Source: Candidatus Poribacteria bacterium WGA-3G
GTDB lineage: Bacteria > Poribacteria > WGA-4E > WGA-3G
NCBI GenBank assembly: GCA_000406005.1
Contig: ASZN01000011.1
Span: forward strand, 46,229 to 110,228
DNA length: 64,000 nucleotides
Direction of reading: 5' to 3'
Part shown: one piece after another, positions 9,192 through 17,846 of the stretch
How positions within the stretch are numbered: the stretch's first letter is position 1
How the letters are laid out: every line of letters starts with the position of its first letter
Made by a program: the position numbers and the translations under genes
The notes under the pieces: model-generated
Told to the model about the DNA's origin: nothing
Seen by the model: the letters and a program-made list of their open reading frames with translations, nothing else
The model's database searches: none

Positions 9192-10258
9192 TAGGAAGTC
9201 CCACGCGGATAGGATCCGATAACATTGACGTTCCGACACAAATCTTCAAGCTGCTCAAGTGCGACAATGACGCGTTCGTCAGCAATATGACCATCCATTT
9301 CAGCAAAGAAGACATACTCCCAAGGTTTGGCTCGTGATGGCAGAGATTCGAGATAACTCAGATTCAACTCGGCTTCCTCTAAAATACCGAGTGCTTGGTG
9401 GAGGGCGCCGACCTTGTCTCGAACAGAAAAAAAGAGCGAAGTCCGGTCATGTCCACTCGGGTCTGCCATCTCACTTCCAATGATAAAGAAGCGGGTTGTA
9501 TTATCTGGTTCATCCATAATCGCGTTTGCGATAATTGGAATCTGATAAATCTCGCTTGCGAGTTCACTCGCAATGGCAGCTGCAAATGGTTCTTCGGCGG
9601 CTTTTTGCGCGGCTTCGGATGTACTAACAACCTCAACCTGTTCAATATTACCGAGATGCCGGCTCAGCCATGCCCGGCATTGTGCGAAAGGTTGCGGATG
9701 CGAATAGATACGCTGGATCTCTGTTATCGGAGACTTTGACAACAAGTGCTGTTTTATCGGTTGAAAGGTCTCTGCGCAAATCCACAACGACGTGTGTTGA
9801 AAGCGTTCTAAAACGTCCCGAACGGTACCGTGCAACGAGTTTTCGATAGCGACGACACCATAATCTGCTCTACCGGATTCGACCTCAGTAAAGATATCGA
9901 CTTGCGGATGGATAGGGATAAACGCCGTTGATGCCCCGAAATGACATCGAGCCGCCAAGTGCCCAAAACTACCAACGGGTCCGAGAAAAGCGACCCGCTC
10001 CGACTCCTGCAAAGAACGCGAGGCAGATAAGATCTCCGTCCAGATCGCTTCGAGTGCAGCTTCCGGGAACTTACCGTCGTTCTCGACCATCAAACGGACG
10101 ATGACTTGCTTCTGACGGTGCGGGACATAAACCTTTGCAATGCCTGTCTCTGATTTCACCGCTCCGATTTTCTTGGAAATCTCTGCCCGTTTCTGTAGCA
10201 AGGCTAAAATCTGGTCGTCGATCTCGTTAATCTGGTCACGATACTCACTTAATTCCAA
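9191..10258 (-). CDS. pheA: Bifunctional chorismate mutase / prephenate dehydratase (P-protein)
   Basis: Converts chorismate to prephenate and then to phenylpyruvate for phenylalanine synthesis. Domain order: AroQ-type chorismate mutase (1-90; RDQINEIDDQILALLQKR), prephenate dehydratase (about 92-270; FLGPVGSFGHLAA and the catalytic TTRFFIIG), and a C-terminal ACT domain (about 275-355; SLFFSVRDKVGALHQAL, with the ESLPSR loop) for feedback by phenylalanine. The apparent start is TTG with GGAG nine nucleotides upstream. Coupled to queG by a TAATG overlap. Confidence 0.92.
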   Translation of the reverse strand: MELSEYRDQINEIDDQILALLQKRAEISKKIGAVKSETGIAKVYVPHRQKQVIVRLMVENDGKFPEAALEAIWTEILSASRSLQESERVAFLGPVGSFGHLAARCHFGASTAFIPIHPQVDIFTEVESGRADYGVVAIENSLHGTVRDVLERFQHTSLWICAETFQPIKQHLLSKSPITEIQRIYSHPQPFAQCRAWLSRHLGNIEQVEVVSTSEAAQKAAEEPFAAAIASELASEIYQIPIIANAIMDEPDNTTRFFIIGSEMADPSGHDRTSLFFSVRDKVGALHQALGILEEAELNLSYLESLPSRAKPWEYVFFAEMDGHIADERVIVALEQLEDLCRNVNVIGSYPRGTS

Positions 10259-10274
10259 AGAATAGATCTCCGTT

Positions 10275-10360
10275 TACCAGTTGCCAGTGCCCAGTTGCCA
10301 GTTACCACTAAGAGAGATTCTTTCTGGTTACTGGTTACTGGTTACTGGTTACTGGTTACT
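10275..10360. repeat. Heptad-type palindromic repeat, copy A
   Basis: Tandem short units (CCAGTTGCCAGT type) on the left and TTACTGG units on the right face each other around a CTAAGAGAGATTC centre, so the whole can fold as a long imperfect hairpin. It fills the gap between pheA and the DUF5069-like gene. Similar elements lie at 10631-10698, 15324-15398 and 48803-48889. Confidence 0.7.
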
Positions 10361-10364
10361 TCTT

Positions 10365-10610
10365 TTACGCGTTCAATTTTTTCATAGCGGCAATCATCTC
10401 ATCGTCCGAGGGGTTCTCTTTTACTATTTCAACGAATTCCTCAGCACCTAACTTGTGTTCCTCCAGGAACAACTTGTCCTGCGGTCACGGGTAAATATAC
10501 TCACCAATGATGCCCTGCAATTGCGCACTGGCTTTATCGCTGATTCTGGCTAACCACGGGATCCCCCCAATAATCATATCCCTGTGGCGCGGTTTCCAAT
10601 CAAGAGCCAT
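10365..10610 (-). CDS. DUF5069-like protein with in-frame UGA at codon 42: candidate selenoprotein (or nonsense-mutated gene)
   Basis: Eighty-one codons with one internal TGA (10485-10487). The first part reads MALDWKPRHRDMIIGGIPWL...IGEYIYP and the part after TGA, in the same frame, PQDKLFLEEHKLGAEEFVEIV, ending at TAA. Together these match what I recall of DUF5069 (G-G-x-x-W-L-x-R, DKA, GEYxYxCPxD, then an acidic helix), with the TGA at the Cys of the CPxD motif. The ribosome-binding site is perfect (AAAGGAGGTGA, six nt before ATG). The frame is intact on both sides, and a 6-bp hairpin follows the TGA. Selenocysteine insertion would give an 81-residue protein; otherwise it is a recent nonsense mutant. 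Other genes here use TGA as stop. Family function unknown. Confidence 0.6.
10456..10471 (-). promoter_or_regulatory. Candidate bacterial SECIS-like hairpin
   Basis: On the minus strand the RNA would read UGUUCC-UGGA-GGAACA: a perfect 6-bp stem with a four-base loop whose second base is G. The loop starts 19 nt after the in-frame UGA. This fits the loose bacterial SECIS description I know (apical loop about 16-37 nt after UGA with a G in the first two loop bases). A 6-bp hairpin can occur by chance, so it supports the selenoprotein idea but does not prove it. Confidence 0.45.
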
Positions 10611-10630
10611 CTGTTTCACCTCCTTTAATT

Positions 10631-10698
10631 GTTATCAGTACGGTTATCAGTTAAGAGAGTTGTTTGTCGTCTAAACTCTCTTTTTTAGCTGACAACCG
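10631..10698. repeat. Heptad-type palindromic repeat, copy B
   Basis: Left arm CGGTTATCAGTTAAGAGAGTT and right arm AACTCTC...AGCTGACAACCG form a long imperfect hairpin. It lies directly after the stop of the UPF0182 gene on the minus strand. The inner GAGAGTT/AACTCTC stem followed by six T on the plus strand resembles a terminator in that direction. Confidence 0.7.
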
Positions 10699-10699
10699 A

Positions 10700-13600
10700 T
10701 TACTCTATAGTTCCCTCAAGTTGTTGCAAGGTTTCCTCTAAAAGTTTCAAGGAGCGTCCATATTCTGTCCAATCGCCGTCGCGTTGTGCGTCTTGCGCCT
10801 GATTGAAATAGCGGTTTGCCTGCTTAACGAGTTCTGGAAATGCAGTCTGACCTGTGTCAGGATCGGTTGTCGTATCATCCGTTGTTGCAATCGTCGCCGC
10901 GGTTTGACGGCGTGTTCCGGATCCGAACATATTTTGGAGTGCCTCATCAAGGCTTGCCCCCCAAACGACCTCGTTTTCATATCCGATGACGACTCGCCGC
11001 AATTCTGGAATAGCGGTTTTCTCATCTTCAGATTGGATGTAGATCGGTTCGACATAGAGCAGTGAGTTGTTCATCGGAAGGATCAACAGGTTACCGCGTA
11101 GAACACGGGAGCCTTGCGTATTCCAGAGACTAATCTGCTGTGAGATATCCGGTTCTTGGCTAATGAAGTTCTCTACCTGCATCGGTCCTGCGATCTGTTT
11201 CCCTTTCGGGAATCGATAGACAAGGATCTGCCCATATTGCGGGAGGTCGCATCGGGCGGCAAGCCACGCAGTGAGATTCGGTTTATTCAGCGGCGTGAAG
11301 GGTAACATCAACATGAATTCAGGTTTATCTTCACCGGGTAGCCTGATAACGACATAGTAGGGTTCAACAGGTTGACCTTCCGCCGCTGAACGTTGGACGG
11401 TCTGTTGTTGTGGTGCAAATGGACTTCTCGGCTGTTGCGGCACCTGCTGTGTTTGTGCATCCGTATTGTCGTAGAGTTCCATCCCGATTTCCCACTTATC
11501 TTCACCGGCATAGAAGGTTACCGGATCTTTCATGTGATAGTCCTGATAGACCCGCGCTTGGATGAGGAACATCGCCAGCGGGTACCGAATATGTGCTTTG
11601 AGGTCATCCGGCATTTCCTGAAACGGTTTGAAGAGACCTGGAAAAATTCTTCTGTAACACTCCGCGATCGGATCCTGTTCCCGTTCGACAATATAAAAAT
11701 CGACGGTGCCGTCGTAAGCATCGACAATAACTTTCACAGAGTTTCGGATGTAATTGCCCCACGGCTCACCGTCCTGCTGTGTGTTTCGGAACTGTCGTCT
11801 CCGCTCATCAACGAACTCCCGCATTGAGACGGAATACGGGTACCGATGTGTGATGGTATAAGCATCAATGAGCCAGATGAGTCTGCCGTTATGGATAATG
11901 ATGTACGGGTCTCCGTCATATCGTAAAAACGGTGCGATCTTCTGAATCCGTCTTTTGATGTTTCGTTCATAGAGGATTCGGCTTGTTGATGAAATTTCAC
12001 CCGGCAGGACAAAGTTGATTTCGTTATTGAATTTGAGCATGTACGCGATTTTCCGCCAAAAGGAGCTGAGTTCAACACCGCCTTCACCCTTATATGCATA
12101 CTCGGCGTATTGCTGCCCCTCTTGTGGATAGTCAAATTCAAGTGCCTGCGGACGGTCTGGGTGTACGATGACATAACGATCCGTGCGTTCGCCGTAGTAG
12201 ATACGCGGTCCCGGCGTTTCGTCAAACCGATGTTCCCACTCGTCTTTATATTCTATAGGTGGCAAGCCTTGGATATACATGCTCGGTTTGCCGTTTTCAA
12301 TCTCATTTACTGGACTCACGACGGCACCGTATCCGTGTGTGTAGGTATAGGTCTGCTTATACCAATCGTTCCTGATCTCTACCGGAAGTTCATTGATATT
12401 GAGTTCCCGCCCGGAGAGCATTACCTGTCGGATTTCACCATCAACGACATAGCGGTCAATATCGACATCGTTGAAATCGTATTGTGAGCGCAATTCTTGG
12501 AGTTGCCTGAAGGTTCTGCGCAGCGGTCGCCAATCCCAGAGGCGAATACTGTTAAAGACAGGTTTGTTTTCGAGACTGGTTATATCGTCGTAGTTGAGTT
12601 CCTCTGTCAGAGGGTACTCTTCCTCGGTTACCGTATTATCAGCCAAACCGTAAGACTGAAGTGTCGCTTTGATGTTATAGTTGATATAATCCGCTTCGAG
12701 TACCTGTTTATTCGGTTCGACCTGCCACCTCTGTATCGCGACTGGATAGGCTTGCCCGAGGAAACCGGCGATTAGGAATACAACGAATCCTCCAAAAGCA
12801 TAAGCGTTGCGTTTCAAAAAGATACTGACAATAAAAATTAAGGCGCAGATGATTGTGAGCCAAAGCATAACATTCAAGACCGGTAGGCGTGCTTGTATGG
12901 CTGCATAACCGCCGCCGCCGCGGACAATATCGTTTGACGCATACAATAGGTCGTACATAACGAATTTATAGTTCCACGCCCGGCAGAGGAGCGTCAAACC
13001 GACAAGCGTGAACAGATGCGCTTTGACGCTGAAAGGCGGACGGAACCGGAATTGACTGGTATCACCGGTGATTAAACCGTGGAAAAAATAGATGACCGTT
13101 GCGAATATCGTCACCAACATAAAGATACCGAACAGTGTTCCGCAGATGTAGCGGAGCAGCGGCATTTTGAAGATGTAGAAGGTGACATTTTTTTTGAAGA
13201 TTGGGTCGCGTGCTGGCGACGTGAAAAACGCTTTTTGACCGGGTTCTATCTGGACCGCAGTGTCTAATCGGATTGCATTCTCTAACACCGCTTCAACGCG
13301 CGCCTCCTGATTCGTGCCGTCTATCTGAACGTTGACCGGATCTCCAACCTCAATCCTTTTTGCTTGGAGTTCCAATTGCGAAACAGGTATTTCGTTTCCG
13401 TCAACGGTTTCTTCTGTAGTAATAGGTGTAGCGGCTGGGAAAACGAGTTCGTTTGAGTTGAAGTAGCGTAGGTAAATCTCCCACCGATCACTCGCTGCGT
13501 AGCCCATTAAGACGCTGAAAAGTATTGCGAGGAGTGCCAACCCGCCGTAAATCATCCGTCGCGTGTCGCCAGGATTGCTCACCTCGCCGCCTGTGAAATC

Positions 13601-13867
13601 CGCACCTCCCATAAAAGCAGGGCTCAGATGTGCCGGTGTGAACCGATAGATTAAGGCGAGGTTGATCAATAGAATCGCTAAGTAGCAGACTCCAACGATT
13701 ACGCCAACGAGGATTTGTGTCTTGAGAATTTTAGTGAAAACGCCAAAATAGCCCACCATCTTGAACCATAGGAAATCGGGGAAGAGGTTAACCCAGAGGA
13801 GGCCTAACCCGCCGATAACTGCGATGATGGCGATAGTGAGAATAGCGCGTCTGTTTCGTGATTCCAT
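10700..13867 (-). CDS. UPF0182 family large membrane protein
   Basis: A 1055-residue protein with the UPF0182 (COG1615) layout: about seven N-terminal transmembrane segments in the first 380 residues (for example LTIAIIAVIGGLGLLWVN, ILVGVIVGVCYLAILLI), then a long extracytoplasmic domain with family-like stretches (NSVKVIVDAYDGTVDFYIV, FPGLFKPFQEMPDDLKAHIRYP, GNLLILPMNNSLLYVEPIY). The acidic C-terminal tail resembles the usual family ending. Biochemical role unknown. The neighbouring minus-strand gene upstream is an envelope protein, but a 150-nt gap separates them. Confidence 0.88.
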   Translation of the reverse strand: MESRNRRAILTIAIIAVIGGLGLLWVNLFPDFLWFKMVGYFGVFTKILKTQILVGVIVGVCYLAILLINLALIYRFTPAHLSPAFMGGADFTGGEVSNPGDTRRMIYGGLALLAILFSVLMGYAASDRWEIYLRYFNSNELVFPAATPITTEETVDGNEIPVSQLELQAKRIEVGDPVNVQIDGTNQEARVEAVLENAIRLDTAVQIEPGQKAFFTSPARDPIFKKNVTFYIFKMPLLRYICGTLFGIFMLVTIFATVIYFFHGLITGDTSQFRFRPPFSVKAHLFTLVGLTLLCRAWNYKFVMYDLLYASNDIVRGGGGYAAIQARLPVLNVMLWLTIICALIFIVSIFLKRNAYAFGGFVVFLIAGFLGQAYPVAIQRWQVEPNKQVLEADYINYNIKATLQSYGLADNTVTEEEYPLTEELNYDDITSLENKPVFNSIRLWDWRPLRRTFRQLQELRSQYDFNDVDIDRYVVDGEIRQVMLSGRELNINELPVEIRNDWYKQTYTYTHGYGAVVSPVNEIENGKPSMYIQGLPPIEYKDEWEHRFDETPGPRIYYGERTDRYVIVHPDRPQALEFDYPQEGQQYAEYAYKGEGGVELSSFWRKIAYMLKFNNEINFVLPGEISSTSRILYERNIKRRIQKIAPFLRYDGDPYIIIHNGRLIWLIDAYTITHRYPYSVSMREFVDERRRQFRNTQQDGEPWGNYIRNSVKVIVDAYDGTVDFYIVEREQDPIAECYRRIFPGLFKPFQEMPDDLKAHIRYPLAMFLIQARVYQDYHMKDPVTFYAGEDKWEIGMELYDNTDAQTQQVPQQPRSPFAPQQQTVQRSAAEGQPVEPYYVVIRLPGEDKPEFMLMLPFTPLNKPNLTAWLAARCDLPQYGQILVYRFPKGKQIAGPMQVENFISQEPDISQQISLWNTQGSRVLRGNLLILPMNNSLLYVEPIYIQSEDEKTAIPELRRVVIGYENEVVWGASLDEALQNMFGSGTRRQTAATIATTDDTTTDPDTGQTAFPELVKQANRYFNQAQDAQRDGDWTEYGRSLKLLEETLQQLEGTIE

Positions 13868-14018
13868 ATTTTAAATTTTCCTTGCGGTTAAGTAACCTGG
13901 TCTGTTGATTGAGGGTTTCTCTTTAGAATCGCCCTCCATTTCATTACGGGCTTACATTTTCAGTGTTCTACGGAAAACCCGATTTTGAAACGAAAAAATC
14001 GGAGCAGAAATTTAATAT

Positions 14019-17000
14019 TTAAAAAGCTTGTCCAAGTCCAAAGTGGTATTTGAAACCGGGTTCTAATTGGGTGAAGTCTGTATGTCGCGCTGCGGCGAAG
14101 TCTATAGAAAACAGACCGAGTTGGAGTCGCATCCCGATTCCGACTGCGGCTTTAGCATCGTCGAGTCGAATACCGTTCCCTTCTCGGACGAAAATGTTGA
14201 AAGGGTTCTCTGGTCCGTACTGCCAGTCTGACCACGCGCCGCCAAGATCGGCAAAGATAATACCACGAATACCGCCGAGTGTCCATCTAATTGGCCATCC
14301 GAAGTGTAGAACATCTATTAACGGGATACGGACTTCTAAATTGATGAGCCCGATGCGAGTGCCGACCAACGCCTCATAATCGTAGCCGCGTAAGGTATCA
14401 ATACCACCGAGATAGAAGTAGGATCTGTCAGCACCGAAGCTGCCGCCGAATAAAAATCGCGCCGCGATGGTAGAACGTCTACCGAGACCGAAATAGCGTC
14501 GCGCATCAAAGATAACATTTGTGAGAGCCAATTCGCTACCGATCATTGGAAAAGATTGTTCGACTTCAAGGCGGTATCGGGAGCCGCTATAAGGCGACCA
14601 TTCACGCCACATCGTCGTATCGCCGACAAACGCGATAGAACCGGTTGTAAGTAGACCTCTATTGTCAAACGGATCCAACGGACGACTCGTTTGGAAATTA
14701 AAGGCGAACGGTTGTGAATACATTGAGAAGTTAAGATCGAGTCGATGGTACCTGTCAAATGGGTAGTTAAGATATGCACCGAGCCCCGTAATCCGTTGTA
14801 AAATACCCCGCCTGCTCTGGATGCCACCTAAGATATGGTATTCGTGATAATTGTAAATCATCGCGCCGATGTCCGTCCGGTTCGTCAAGAACCCGTATTG
14901 TGCGATGAAATCCGGTGCGAGGTAACTGGATTGGTTCATCACACTGACCCCGATCCGATGGTTGCCCAACATATCGCTACCGATAATCTGCACCGAGCTT
15001 CTCAGGATACCGTCAGCACCGAGCGTGAAATCTGGGAAGATCGCATCTAAAGCGAAAGAGGATTTTGTACTATACTTCCGTCTGGCGATCCTATAGTTCT
15101 CCGGTTTTTCTGCTGTTAAAACGGCGGTCGGTTCAGCAATGTCTGTGATCTCAACTTTTTCTTCCGTGGTTTTAACAACCGCCATCGTATGGACATCGTA
15201 TTTCCCGTTCTGATAGGCAGTAAACAGGAGCTGCTTTCCGTCTGGCGATAAACTCGGGTTGAAACAGCCGGTCATCATATTGGTCAAACGCGTCAACTCG
15301 ACCTGTAGCGTCTGGTCTGAAGTGGCTATCGGCTGTCGGCTATCGGCTATCGGCAAAGAGAGACCATGTTCATCAGAAACTTCTTTGCTGACTGCCGAAA
15401 GGTTTTTCGCAGAAAAACCGCCCTGACTGCTGACGGCCACTAATTCAAGCCTGTATATATCATAAATACGTTGTCCATCTGCACAGAAGAGAATCGATTC
15501 TCCGTCAGGTGTCCATGATGGACTGATAGCGTTATAGGTACCGTTGGTTAACACACGTTCTGTACCGTTGTCGAGATCGATCAGTACGAGTCTATTTTTT
15601 CGTCCCCGTTCGGAGGTATAGATGATTTTGTTAGTTGTTGGATGCCATGACGGGTGCGTGTCGTTAAACGCGTCGAAGGTCAATCTATCGATTTCACCTG
15701 TTAGGAGCTCAATGCTGTAGAGGTCTGTCTGCCCCTCTTTGAGTGCCGAAAACACGATCCGTTCACCGCTGCCGTCATAGTCTGGGGAGGAGATGTTATC
15801 GTAGTCGAGCCTGAAGTACTGCGTGAGTTCTTCGGTTAGGATGTTCACTTCGAGGAGATAGTTAGCGTCGTGATGCTTAGCGACGAAAGCGATTCTGTCG
15901 CCATCGGGTGCCCACGCAAGGCTTCTACCGAATCCGCTGAAATCGGTTCGGATCTCTTCGTATTTCTCTCGGAAAAATCGTTTGGTAACCCGATCAATCC
16001 GCTCACCTGTTTTTGCGGACATCAGAACGACCTCAAGAAACCCATCGTTCCCCGTGACGTAAGCGATAATGTCGCCGCTCGGCGACCAGATCGGTTTGAT
16101 GTTATGCGAGTATCTTGATTTTTCGGTAAGATTTTTCGCCACGAGATCGGGCAATTCACGGTCTTCAATGAGGGGCCAATAGCGTTTCCGTACGGTCTGT
16201 CGCCACGCTTTATCGAATTCTTCGAGTTCCACACCGAGTACTTCCGTGAAAACACGGTTAATGTCTTTCGTACGGCTCTGTCGTAACCCGCGTAGAATCT
16301 CAGCAATTTTTTCTCGTCCGTAGGTCTCCGTGAGATATGCCACCGCCAGTTGTCCTAACTTATATCCGACGTAGGGTGAGCTGAGTCGGTTGAAGTTCTG
16401 GAGTTGCGGTAACGGTACGATGTTGTTCGTCATGCTCGCATCGCGGATGACCATCTCGCCGATCGCGTCGTTATCTTCGGCGAAATAATCTGCCATCCCT
16501 TCTATGAACCAGATCGGAGGTGAATAGAGGAATTCGCCGCTGTAGATACGGGCGTGCGGTTTCTGATAGATGATGTCGTACTGAAAGATATGGATGAGTT
16601 CGTGAAAAATTACCTCTCGAAACGCTTCAAGGGAGCCTGTGAACGGAATAACAATGCGGTGCTTAAAGAGTTCCGCGAAACCACCGATACCTTCGTGAAG
16701 CTCTTGTAAGATGATGTTGGTTTCCTGAAAATCCTTGTGCGATTTGTAGAGGATCAGCGGCGTTCTATCTCGCAGTTCGTGTTCAAAATCCTCGCTGTGT
16801 TGTTCGTAAGCCTCTTCGGCGATCGCAGCCATGATAGGCACAAGTTTCCCCTCGCTCGGATAGTAGTATATATCGAAATGCTCCGTCCGATGGATATGCC
16901 AATCGAAACGTTGTGCCGTGATCTTGTTTTTACCGAAAGCTTGTGCCCATCCGACACAAGGCATCAATAAACCGACAAATAGAAGCGTACAAAGGAGGTA

Positions 17001-17084
17001 TCTACCGAATATCGGTCGTGTGTGATGGGTGTATTTTGCAGATATATTTTTCGTTGTTAGCGATTTAGTTTTATTGTTTCTCAC
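14019..17084 (-). CDS. Envelope metallopeptidase-like / TolB-like propeller / outer-membrane barrel fusion
   Basis: Three parts in one chain. After a signal peptide (LLCTLLFVGLLMPCVGWAQA) comes a gluzincin-type peptidase MA-like domain with HELIHIFQYD (about residue 160) and a downstream Glu in WFIEGMADYFAE. Next, from about 320 to 660, are PD40/TolB-like propeller repeats (SPSGDIIAYVTGNDG, SPSWTPDGESILFCADG, NPSLSPDGKQLLFTAYQNG). The last 330 residues look like a BamA/Omp85-type barrel (GSRYRLEVEQSFP, YFYLGGIDTLRGYDYEALVGTR) ending in an aromatic strand. A heptad-repeat insertion encodes about residues 560-590. The GTG start lacks good spacing and is uncertain. Substrate unknown. Confidence 0.8.
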   Translation of the reverse strand: MRNNKTKSLTTKNISAKYTHHTRPIFGRYLLCTLLFVGLLMPCVGWAQAFGKNKITAQRFDWHIHRTEHFDIYYYPSEGKLVPIMAAIAEEAYEQHSEDFEHELRDRTPLILYKSHKDFQETNIILQELHEGIGGFAELFKHRIVIPFTGSLEAFREVIFHELIHIFQYDIIYQKPHARIYSGEFLYSPPIWFIEGMADYFAEDNDAIGEMVIRDASMTNNIVPLPQLQNFNRLSSPYVGYKLGQLAVAYLTETYGREKIAEILRGLRQSRTKDINRVFTEVLGVELEEFDKAWRQTVRKRYWPLIEDRELPDLVAKNLTEKSRYSHNIKPIWSPSGDIIAYVTGNDGFLEVVLMSAKTGERIDRVTKRFFREKYEEIRTDFSGFGRSLAWAPDGDRIAFVAKHHDANYLLEVNILTEELTQYFRLDYDNISSPDYDGSGERIVFSALKEGQTDLYSIELLTGEIDRLTFDAFNDTHPSWHPTTNKIIYTSERGRKNRLVLIDLDNGTERVLTNGTYNAISPSWTPDGESILFCADGQRIYDIYRLELVAVSSQGGFSAKNLSAVSKEVSDEHGLSLPIADSRQPIATSDQTLQVELTRLTNMMTGCFNPSLSPDGKQLLFTAYQNGKYDVHTMAVVKTTEEKVEITDIAEPTAVLTAEKPENYRIARRKYSTKSSFALDAIFPDFTLGADGILRSSVQIIGSDMLGNHRIGVSVMNQSSYLAPDFIAQYGFLTNRTDIGAMIYNYHEYHILGGIQSRRGILQRITGLGAYLNYPFDRYHRLDLNFSMYSQPFAFNFQTSRPLDPFDNRGLLTTGSIAFVGDTTMWREWSPYSGSRYRLEVEQSFPMIGSELALTNVIFDARRYFGLGRRSTIAARFLFGGSFGADRSYFYLGGIDTLRGYDYEALVGTRIGLINLEVRIPLIDVLHFGWPIRWTLGGIRGIIFADLGGAWSDWQYGPENPFNIFVREGNGIRLDDAKAAVGIGMRLQLGLFSIDFAAARHTDFTQLEPGFKYHFGLGQAF
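15324..15398. repeat. Heptad-type repeat inside a coding sequence, copy C
   Basis: Tandem GGCTATCGGCTGTC-type heptads (15324-15353), then CAAAGAGAG, then a weaker facing arm (TTTGCTGACTGCCGA). It has the same plan as the intergenic copies A, B and D but is read through in frame by the barrel-protein gene, encoding a low-complexity linker (SLPIADSRQPIATSDQ). Confidence 0.65.
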
Positions 17085-17121
17085 ACCTCTAACTCCTATT
17101 CTGTATTATAGTAAGTTTTGT

Positions 17122-17838
17122 TCAATTGACCAAATATCGATCTTCGCGTTCGTAGTGTGGAGAGATTTCACGCGTAAACTCCATTGCGGCACGCTTGCCG
17201 AGTTCTCGCATCGTGTTTGCCTGTGGACCCGCTTCCGAAAAAATAAAGGAGCCGATCGTATGCGCCTCCGCAGTGCTACGCCGGTAGTCTTCATCCCAGA
17301 TAATTTCTTCGGTTTCGACATCGAAAATCATGACTCGCAGTGAGAGGAGATAGGTTTTTTCCATGTAGTCCTGATAATCCATAACGTAGCGTTGGTTCTG
17401 TATGGAATAGCGTTCTCCATAATACCTTCTGGGTCGGCTATCCGAATAGAAACGGAAGCTTCCGATGATAATCCCTTTCACCTCAAAATACTCTCCGAGT
17501 TGGCTGAGGCGTTCTGTATCAGAGAACCACTCCTGCTCGACGGTTTCACCTGTCAGCATCCGCGCTGTGTCTTGTGTACTGACGACCTCAAAGTGTTTTT
17601 GGCGTGCCAAACCGCTGCGGAGTATTGAGGCGATCTCCTCGCCGATTTCTTCAGGCAGTTCTTCGTTACGCCTTATCTCTTTTTCGGGGACAAATGGCAG
17701 AACGGCGAAGTTGGAATACCGATTAATGTCGATTTCGGATTCGACTTTCACCGGAATGGAGACACGTGTTACGGTACTACCACATCCGTAAAGTGTTAGC
17801 ACTACCAATAGGATTCCAATGTTTTTTGTGATCTGCAT
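17122..17838 (-). CDS. CsgG/TolB-N-like lipoprotein
   Basis: A periplasmic lipoprotein (lipobox LTLYGC). The mature domain begins NFAVLPFVPEKE and continues with IASILRSGLARQKHFEVVSTQD, a pattern typical of CsgG- and TolB-N-like alpha/beta domains seen in outer-membrane assembly lipoproteins; a second half has LLSLRVMIFDVETEEIIWDEDY. ATG 17838 is preferred because TGAGG lies 6 nt upstream; the longer GTG frame begins inside the preceding gene. It sits between a TPR lipoprotein 8 nt upstream and the barrel-protease gene downstream, so the three probably form an envelope operon. Confidence 0.7.
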   Translation of the reverse strand: MQITKNIGILLVVLTLYGCGSTVTRVSIPVKVESEIDINRYSNFAVLPFVPEKEIRRNEELPEEIGEEIASILRSGLARQKHFEVVSTQDTARMLTGETVEQEWFSDTERLSQLGEYFEVKGIIIGSFRFYSDSRPRRYYGERYSIQNQRYVMDYQDYMEKTYLLSLRVMIFDVETEEIIWDEDYRRSTAEAHTIGSFIFSEAGPQANTMRELGKRAAMEFTREISPHYEREDRYLVN

Positions 17839-17846
17839 AAGGTGCC

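Noticed and set aside
10321..10360. Tandem TTACTGG units as a possible CRISPR array
   Set aside because: Units are 7 bp with no spacers and form half of a palindrome.
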